Source: CAZOGW01 sp964579415 (GTDB lineage Bacteria > Actinomycetota > Acidimicrobiia > Spongiisociales > UBA5794). Taken from it: a stretch of DNA of 18,699 bases. The translations under genes were made by a program, and so were the position numbers. The notes beneath the pieces were generated by a model. The model made no database searches. It saw nothing but the letters and a program-made list of their open reading frames with translations, and was not told the DNA's origin. Shown in pieces: positions 14,352 to 18,699 of this stretch (within the stretch, counting starts at the first letter, position 1; each line of letters starts with the position of its first letter). Location: NCBI GenBank assembly GCA_964579415.1, contig CAZOGW010000057.1, forward strand, positions 1 through 18,699. Direction: 5' to 3'.

Positions 14352-16103
14352 GTGCAAGCTGGTACAAAGGATCGACGCCGCCGCGTAGGCCGGCGATCGA
14401 TAGTCACCCTGGTCGTTCTGCTGGCGATGCTGCTGCCTGTCGCAGCCTTCGCCCAGCCACCCACCACCGAAGATCCCCGATTCGGGCTCGGCGCCGGCGC
14501 CTGGGACGCCGAAGAAGCCTTCTTCGGCCTGCAGCGCGAAGGATTCTTCGACAAGCGCGACGGAAGCTTCATCAACCCGGCAAGCCCGGGCGCCATCTCG
14601 TTCGCCAACTCGGACCTGGCCCTGCAGGGCGACTACGGCTACATGGGCAACTTCAACGGGTTCCAGGTGTTCGACATCACCGGCGGCGACCCGGTCCTGA
14701 AGACCGAGGTGCTCTGTCCGGGCGGCCAGGGCGACCCGTCGGTGTACGGCAACCTGCTGTTCATGTCCGTCGAGGAGACCCGGGCCAACATCGACTGCAG
14801 CACCGGGACCGCCACGGCGGAGACCCGCTTCCGCGGCGTCCGCATCTTCGACATCAGCAACCCGCTGGCACCGGTCCAGGTGGGCGGCGTCCAGACCTGC
14901 CGTGGTTCGCACACCCACACCGTGGTGTCCGACCCCAACGATGCCGCCAACGTCTACGTGTACGTCTCCGGCACCGCGGGCACCCGCTCGGCGACCGAGC
15001 TGCCCGAGTGCAACGCCGGTGGCGCCACCACCGAGCAGCCGTCCCGGTGGCGTATCGAGGTGATCAAGGTTCCGCTGGCCAACCCGGCGGCTGCCTCCAT
15101 CGTCAACTACAGCTACCTGTTCACCAACGACGCCGGCGCCGTCAACGGCCTCAACTCGGCCACCGACGCCTGCCACGACATCACCGCCTACCCGGAGATC
15201 GGCCTGGCCGCCGGCGCCTGTGAGGGCAACGGCCTGCTCATCGACATCTCCAACCCGGCGAACCCGTCCCGGGTCGACTTCGTGGCCGACACGGTGAACT
15301 TCGCCTACTGGCACTCCGCCTCGTTCAACAACGACGGCACCAAGGTCGTCTTCACCGACGAGCTCGGCGGCGGCACCAGCGCCCGCTGCCGTGCCCAGGA
15401 CACCCTGGTCCGCGGCGCCAACGGCATCTACGACATCGTCGAGACCGACGCCGGTCTCAAGATGGAGTTCAAGAGCTACTACAAGATGCCGGTGCAGCAG
15501 ACCAACCAGGAGAACTGCGTGGCCCACAACGGCTCGCTGCTCCCGGTGCCGGGACGTGACATCCTGGTCCAGGCCTGGTACCAGGGTGGCGTTTCGATCT
15601 CCGACTTCACGGACTCCTCCAACCCGGTGGAGATCGCCTACTTCGACCGTGGCCCGTTCAGCGCCGGGTCGCTCACCTTGAGCGGCTTCTGGTCGGCGTA
15701 CTGGTACAACGGCCGCATCCTCGCCTCGGAGATCGGGCGTGGTCTGGACGTGTTCTCGCTCGCCGAGACCGACCTGCTGTCGGCCGCCGAGATCGCCGCC
15801 GCCGGCGAAATCACCACCAACCAGGTGAACGTCCAGCTCCAGCAGTCCTACGCCTGGGGCCCGTCCGCCAACGTGGTCGGTGCCTTCCGTGACCAGGCGA
15901 TCCGTGCCGACGCCATCGGCTCGGCCGAGGTGCAGCGTGTCAACGCCTTCCTGGCCCAGGCCGGCATGGCGACGAACGACCGCACCCGCAACCTGGCGGC
16001 GTCCTCCGGGTACGCCATCGCCGACCGCCTCGATCCCGACGTCCACGCCGACCTGATCGACGCCATCGTGCTCCTGGCCGACGACCTCAACCCCCGCGAC
16101 TAG
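14352..16103 (+). CDS. Secreted LVIVD-repeat beta-propeller protein, copy 1
   Basis: This 583-residue exported protein starts at the GTG at 14352, with GAGAGGGG about seven bases upstream, as in copy 2. The Arg-rich N terminus and hydrophobic core end in AFA-Q, so signal peptidase I probably cuts after Ala34. The body is a predicted beta-propeller with LVIVD-type repeats: GFQVFDITGGDPV (near 103), GVRIFDISNPLAPV (near 164), GLLIDISNPANPS (near 293), GVSISDFTDSSNPV (near 411) and GLDVFSLAE (near 463). Cys and His cluster in motifs kept in copy 2: C183/H187/H189, C274/H275, H321, C389/H392. The last 100 residues are alpha-helical and unrelated to the repeats. There is no LPXTG or C-terminal membrane anchor. 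Choice-of-anchor B-type proteins are the nearest family I know. Function is unknown; a metal-binding or enzymatic propeller is possible. Confidence 0.85.
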   Translation: MQAGTKDRRRRVGRRSIVTLVVLLAMLLPVAAFAQPPTTEDPRFGLGAGAWDAEEAFFGLQREGFFDKRDGSFINPASPGAISFANSDLALQGDYGYMGNFNGFQVFDITGGDPVLKTEVLCPGGQGDPSVYGNLLFMSVEETRANIDCSTGTATAETRFRGVRIFDISNPLAPVQVGGVQTCRGSHTHTVVSDPNDAANVYVYVSGTAGTRSATELPECNAGGATTEQPSRWRIEVIKVPLANPAAASIVNYSYLFTNDAGAVNGLNSATDACHDITAYPEIGLAAGACEGNGLLIDISNPANPSRVDFVADTVNFAYWHSASFNNDGTKVVFTDELGGGTSARCRAQDTLVRGANGIYDIVETDAGLKMEFKSYYKMPVQQTNQENCVAHNGSLLPVPGRDILVQAWYQGGVSISDFTDSSNPVEIAYFDRGPFSAGSLTLSGFWSAYWYNGRILASEIGRGLDVFSLAETDLLSAAEIAAAGEITTNQVNVQLQQSYAWGPSANVVGAFRDQAIRADAIGSAEVQRVNAFLAQAGMATNDRTRNLAASSGYAIADRLDPDVHADLIDAIVLLADDLNPRD

Positions 16104-16119
16104 CGGGACGACAGCCAGG

Positions 16120-16135
16120 CCCGGGCTCGCCCGGG
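16120..16135 (+). other. GC hairpin after LVIVD copy 1, upstream of the main terminator stem
   Basis: CCCGGG-CTCG-CCCGGG forms a 6-bp stem with a 4-base loop 17 bases past the stop. Copy 2 has the equivalent at 18208-18224 (CCCGGG arms, loop TTCGC), so the element is conserved between the paralogues. Confidence 0.5.
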
Positions 16136-16148
16136 TCGACCGGAACAC

Positions 16149-16179
16149 CCGAGGGGGCGCTCATCGAGCGCCCCCTCGG
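16149..16179 (+). terminator. Long perfect GC hairpin terminator of LVIVD copy 1
   Basis: CCGAGGGGGCGCTC pairs with GAGCGCCCCCTCGG, 14 bp without a mismatch, around ATC. It starts 46 bases after the stop. There is no T tract, as is usual for hairpin terminators in high-GC Actinomycetota. The same stem recurs after copy 2. Confidence 0.75.
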
Positions 16180-16257
16180 CGCGTCAGGACCGCCATGGCG
16201 CCGAGGATGCGTGCCGCCGTCTATTGGTCGCAACGGGCACGGACCGCCCGGACTGGG

Positions 16258-16263
16258 TAGGGT
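16258..16263 (+). promoter_or_regulatory. Candidate -10 box (TAGGGT) of the second LVIVD gene
   Basis: TAGGGT preceded by TGGG lies 98 bases before the GTG at 16362, the same hexamer as before copy 1. Transcription would start near 16270. No -35 at standard spacing is clear; TTGGTC at 16224 is too far. Confidence 0.4.
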
Positions 16264-16329
16264 GGCGCCCCTCGTGAGGCCGACCGGGCTGGGGCCGGGG
16301 AGTTCACGGCCTGGCAGCAAGGGGCGCCA
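16263..16329 (+). promoter_or_regulatory. Potentially structured leader of the second LVIVD gene
   Basis: TGGCGCCCCT (16263-16272) is perfectly complementary to AGGGGCGCCA (16320-16329). Inside it AGGCCG (16277-16282) pairs with CGGCCT (16307-16312), and CCGG/CCGG can close an inner loop. It does not match any riboswitch I know. If transcription starts at 16270 as the TAGGGT box implies, most of the outer 5' strand would be absent, so either the promoter or the fold is wrong. Confidence 0.3.
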
Positions 16330-16361
16330 GGGGGCTTGTCTCATGACGAGAGGGAAGAAAC

Positions 16362-18191
16362 GTGCAAACTCTTTCAACCAACCGCGGCCGACGTATCGCC
16401 TGGCGTTCGGTCATCACGCTCGTTGCCGTGCTGGCGATGTTGCTCCCGGGGAGCGCCTTCGCCCAGTCCGATCCACGTGAAGGGCTGCCCGCCGGCGCCT
16501 TCGACGCCGGAGAGGTCTACTCGGGTCTCGACCGGGATGGCTTCTTCGACAAGCGGACCGGCTCGTTCATCAACCCGGGCAACCTGGGTGACTTCGGGTT
16601 CGTCAACTCGGACCTGGCGTTCCAGGGCGACTACGCCTTCATGGGCAACTTCAACGGCTTCCAGGTGTTCGACATCTCCAACCCGGGAGACCCGGTGCTG
16701 AAGGCCGAGGTGCTCTGTCCGGGCGGTCAGGGTGACCCGTCGGTGTACGGGAACCTGCTGTTCATGTCCGTTGAGGAGAACCGTGGCCGTACCGACTGCG
16801 GGACCACCGGCAACCCGCCGGGCGCCCAGGCGGAGCGCTTCCGCGGCGTCCGCATCTTCGACATCTCCAACCCGCTGGCTCCGGTCAACCTGGGTGGCGT
16901 GCAGCTCTGTCGCGGCTCGCACACCCATTCGGTGGTCGAGGACCTGGACGACGCGGCCAACGTCTACATCTACAACTCCGGCACCGCCGGCCAGCGCGAT
17001 CCCGCCGAGGCGGTCCACACGCCGCAGGGCTTCGCGACCGGTCGGTGCAATCAGGTCGATCCGACCGGTGCCAACCCGTCGATGTGGATGACCGAGATCA
17101 TCAAGGTGCCGCTGGCCAACCCGGCCGCCGCTTCCGTGGTCACCGAGGCTCGCCTGTTCACCGACCCGGTCACCGGCGCCGTCAACGGCCTGCAGAACGC
17201 CCCGCAGACCCCCAACCACCCGTCGGGCATAGGCTGGGGCCCAAACCCGGTCACCAACACCTGCCACGACATCACCGCCCATCCCGAGATCGGGCTGGCC
17301 GCCGGCGCCTGCCAGGGCAACGGCATCCTCATCGACATCTCCGACGTGGCCAACCCGGTCCGGATCGATGCCGTGGCCGACCCGGTGTTCGCCTACTGGC
17401 ACTCGGCGACGTTCAACAACGAGGGCACCAAGGTGCTGTTCACCGACGAGTGGGGCGGCGGCACCGCCGCCCGCTGCCGGGTGACCGACCAGCCGTCGTG
17501 GGGCGCCAACGCCCTGTTCGACATCGTCGATACCGGCAGTGGCCTCAAGATGGAGTTCGCCTCGTACTACAAGGTGCCGATCATCCAGACCAACCAGGAG
17601 AACTGCGTGGCCCACAACGGCTCGCTGCTCCCGGTGCCCGGTCGTGACATCATGATCCAGGCGTGGTACCAGGGCGGCGTCTCGCTACTCGACTTCACCG
17701 ACACCGCCAACCCGAAGGAGATCGCCTACTTCGACCGCGGCCCCATCAGCGGCACAACGCTGGTGCTCGGTGGCCTGTGGTCCACCTACTGGTACAACGG
17801 TCGCATCTTCGGTTCGGAGATCGCCCGCGGCCTCGACGTGTGGACGCTGGCCGAGACCGGGCAGATGTCGGCAGCCGAGATCGCCTCGGCGCTCGAGATC
17901 GAGCAGACCCAGGTCAACGTCCAGGGTCAGCGCTCCTACTCGTGGGGCCCGTCGGCCAACGTGGTCGGCGCCTTCCGTGACCAGGCGATCCGAGCCGGCA
18001 ACATCGGCTCCGCCGAGGTGCAGCGCATCAACGCCTTCCTGGCCCAGGCCGGCGCGGCGACGAACGACCGCACCCGGAACCTGGCGGCGTCCTCCGGGTA
18101 CGCCATCGCCGACCGGCTCGACCCCGAGGCCAACGCCGACCTGATCGACGCCATCGTGCTCCTGGCCGACGACCTCAACCCCCGCGACTAG
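16362..18191 (+). CDS. Secreted LVIVD-repeat beta-propeller protein, copy 2
   Basis: This is a 609-residue paralogue of the preceding gene with the same plan: Sec-type signal peptide ending in AFA-Q, LVIVD-type propeller repeats (GFQVFDISNPGDPV, GVRIFDISNPLAPV, GILIDISDVANPV, GVSLLDFTDTANPK, GLDVWTLAE) and the helical C-terminal region ending ADDLNPRD. The Cys/His motifs are retained: C183/H187/H189, C301/H302, H347, C415/H418. It is 26 residues longer, mainly from loop insertions around HTPQGFATGRCNQVDPTG and NAPQTPNHPSGIGWGPNP just before the CHDIT motif. The GTG start has GAGAGGGAAG upstream, almost the same context as copy 1. The gene is flanked by its own candidate promoter and terminator, so the array is probably a series of monocistronic units. 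Confidence 0.86.
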   Translation: MQTLSTNRGRRIAWRSVITLVAVLAMLLPGSAFAQSDPREGLPAGAFDAGEVYSGLDRDGFFDKRTGSFINPGNLGDFGFVNSDLAFQGDYAFMGNFNGFQVFDISNPGDPVLKAEVLCPGGQGDPSVYGNLLFMSVEENRGRTDCGTTGNPPGAQAERFRGVRIFDISNPLAPVNLGGVQLCRGSHTHSVVEDLDDAANVYIYNSGTAGQRDPAEAVHTPQGFATGRCNQVDPTGANPSMWMTEIIKVPLANPAAASVVTEARLFTDPVTGAVNGLQNAPQTPNHPSGIGWGPNPVTNTCHDITAHPEIGLAAGACQGNGILIDISDVANPVRIDAVADPVFAYWHSATFNNEGTKVLFTDEWGGGTAARCRVTDQPSWGANALFDIVDTGSGLKMEFASYYKVPIIQTNQENCVAHNGSLLPVPGRDIMIQAWYQGGVSLLDFTDTANPKEIAYFDRGPISGTTLVLGGLWSTYWYNGRIFGSEIARGLDVWTLAETGQMSAAEIASALEIEQTQVNVQGQRSYSWGPSANVVGAFRDQAIRAGNIGSAEVQRINAFLAQAGAATNDRTRNLAASSGYAIADRLDPEANADLIDAIVLLADDLNPRD

Positions 18192-18237
18192 CGGGGCGAC
18201 AGCCAGGCCCGGGTTCGCCCCGGGTCGACCGAGACAC

Positions 18238-18268
18238 CCGAGGGGGCGCTCACCAAGCGCCCCCTCGG
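18238..18268 (+). terminator. Long perfect GC hairpin terminator of LVIVD copy 2
   Basis: CCGAGGGGGCGCT pairs with AGCGCCCCCTCGG over 13 bp around CACCA. Both arms are identical to those after copy 1, while the loop differs. It starts 47 bases past the stop and has no T tract. Confidence 0.75.
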
Positions 18269-18300
18269 CGCGTCGGGGGCCACCAGGCGCGACGCTGCCC

Positions 18301-18306
18301 TATCTT
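18301..18306 (+). promoter_or_regulatory. Candidate -10 box (TATCTT) of the third LVIVD gene
   Basis: TATCTT is the most promoter-like hexamer between the copy 2 terminator and the third gene. GGTG, TCCG-TCC-CGGA and CACC just downstream can form a bulged stem in the leader. No convincing -35 is seen. Confidence 0.35.
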
Positions 18307-18362
18307 GGTGACCGATCCGTCCCGGACACCACGGCGCGATCTCACCACACGAGGGAGGCACA

Positions 18363-18699
18363 ATGCAGCGAACCGGCAGGGGCCGAGCCTCGCCGCTGAT
18401 ACGGCGTTCCGTGACGACGGTCGCAGCGGTCATGGGGATGCTGGTCCCGGTTGCGGCCTCCGCCCAGGTGCCCGCCACCGAGGACCCCCGTGTCGGGCTG
18501 TCGCCGGGTGCCTTCGACGCAGGGTTCGCCCAGTCCGGTCTGGAACACGAAGGCTTCTTCGACAAGCAGGAGGGCACATTCATCAACCCCTCCGACCTGG
18601 GCGACTTCGGGTTCGCCAACTCCGACCTGGCGTTCCAGGGCGATCACGCCTTCATGGGCAACTTCAACGGCTTCCAGGTGTTCGACATCTCCGAACCGG
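18363..18699 (+). CDS. Secreted LVIVD-repeat beta-propeller protein, copy 3 (partial, cut by window end)
   Basis: The open frame from the ATG at 18363 runs without a stop to the window end, giving the first 112 residues. GAGGGAGG lies 5-12 bases upstream, matching the start context of the other two copies. The signal peptide (RRSVTTVAAVMGMLVPVAASAQ) probably cleaves at ASA-Q. The mature N terminus reads EDPRVGLSPGAFDAG, then EGFFDKQEGTFINPSDLGDFGFANSDLAFQGD, then FMGNFNGFQVFDIS, nearly colinear with copies 1 and 2. The rest of the gene lies outside the window, so length and retention of the Cys/His motifs cannot be judged. It uses ATG where the other copies use GTG. Confidence 0.88.
   Translation, partial: MQRTGRGRASPLIRRSVTTVAAVMGMLVPVAASAQVPATEDPRVGLSPGAFDAGFAQSGLEHEGFFDKQEGTFINPSDLGDFGFANSDLAFQGDHAFMGNFNGFQVFDISEP

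Noticed and set aside
14076..16148. Long minus-strand open frame of 690 codons opposite LVIVD copy 1
   Set aside because: It is an antisense shadow of a codon-biased GC-rich gene, with Gly/Val/His-rich low-complexity composition, no domain motifs and no ribosome site.
16263..16329. Known riboswitch or SRP RNA
   Set aside because: I see no conserved core of the cobalamin, c-di-GMP, ydaO or SRP classes. Only complementarity is present.
16374..17615. Long minus-strand open frame opposite LVIVD copy 2
   Set aside because: Same shadow pattern as opposite copy 1. The recurrence reflects the paralogy of the plus-strand genes, not a conserved antisense gene.
14352..18699. Mobile element or recent horizontal insertion of the LVIVD array
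   Set aside because: No transposase, integrase, terminal repeats or composition shift. Tandem duplication explains the array.

Overview
The window is a very GC-rich, densely coded stretch of a bacterial chromosome. Strong G/C bias at third codon positions, frequent GTG starts, TANNNT-type -10 boxes directly in front of start codons, a PspC-type histidine kinase and several lipoproteins with Thr/Ser-rich stalks point to Actinomycetota. An Acidimicrobiia-like lineage is my best guess, but the sequence alone does not prove it. There are no insertion sequences, CRISPR arrays, phage genes or rRNA, and no gene-free stretch exceeds 300 bases. | Layout: (1) 1-75, tRNA-Val(UAC) on the minus strand. 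(2) 179-4901, plus strand: a secreted beta-propeller lipoprotein, a class V PLP enzyme, and a membrane protein fused to a spermidine-synthase-like domain. (3) 4908-6087, minus strand: an alpha/beta hydrolase and a CoA-binding-fold protein, one base apart. (4) 6170-9729, a cell-envelope stress module: a PspC/LiaF-like membrane protein plus a small two-helix membrane protein on the minus strand, divergent from a PspC-domain histidine kinase and its LuxR-type response regulator. The intergenic region holds an 11-bp palindrome and an 8-bp direct repeat with 11-bp period, which are candidate operators. (5) 9821-10665, two small lipoproteins, the second with a META (HslJ-like) domain. (6) 10682-14204, a tightly overlapped operon of kbl, tdh and a lipoprotein with a long poly-Thr stalk and a DUF4015-type glycoside-hydrolase-like domain. 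(7) 14352 to the window edge, three tandem paralogues of a large secreted LVIVD-repeat beta-propeller protein, the third cut by the window end. | The two-component system probably senses envelope stress through its PspC membrane segment and may control the divergent pspC-like operon. kbl and tdh together convert threonine to glycine and acetyl-CoA. The most unusual region is the LVIVD array. The genes share start contexts, and the two complete copies share 3' ends and GC-rich terminator hairpins. These copies also conserve several Cys and His residues (HTH, CHD, WHS and CVAHN motifs), which suggests a disulfide-stabilised, possibly metal-binding extracellular propeller whose function I cannot name. 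I treat this array as the best candidate for an undescribed system.
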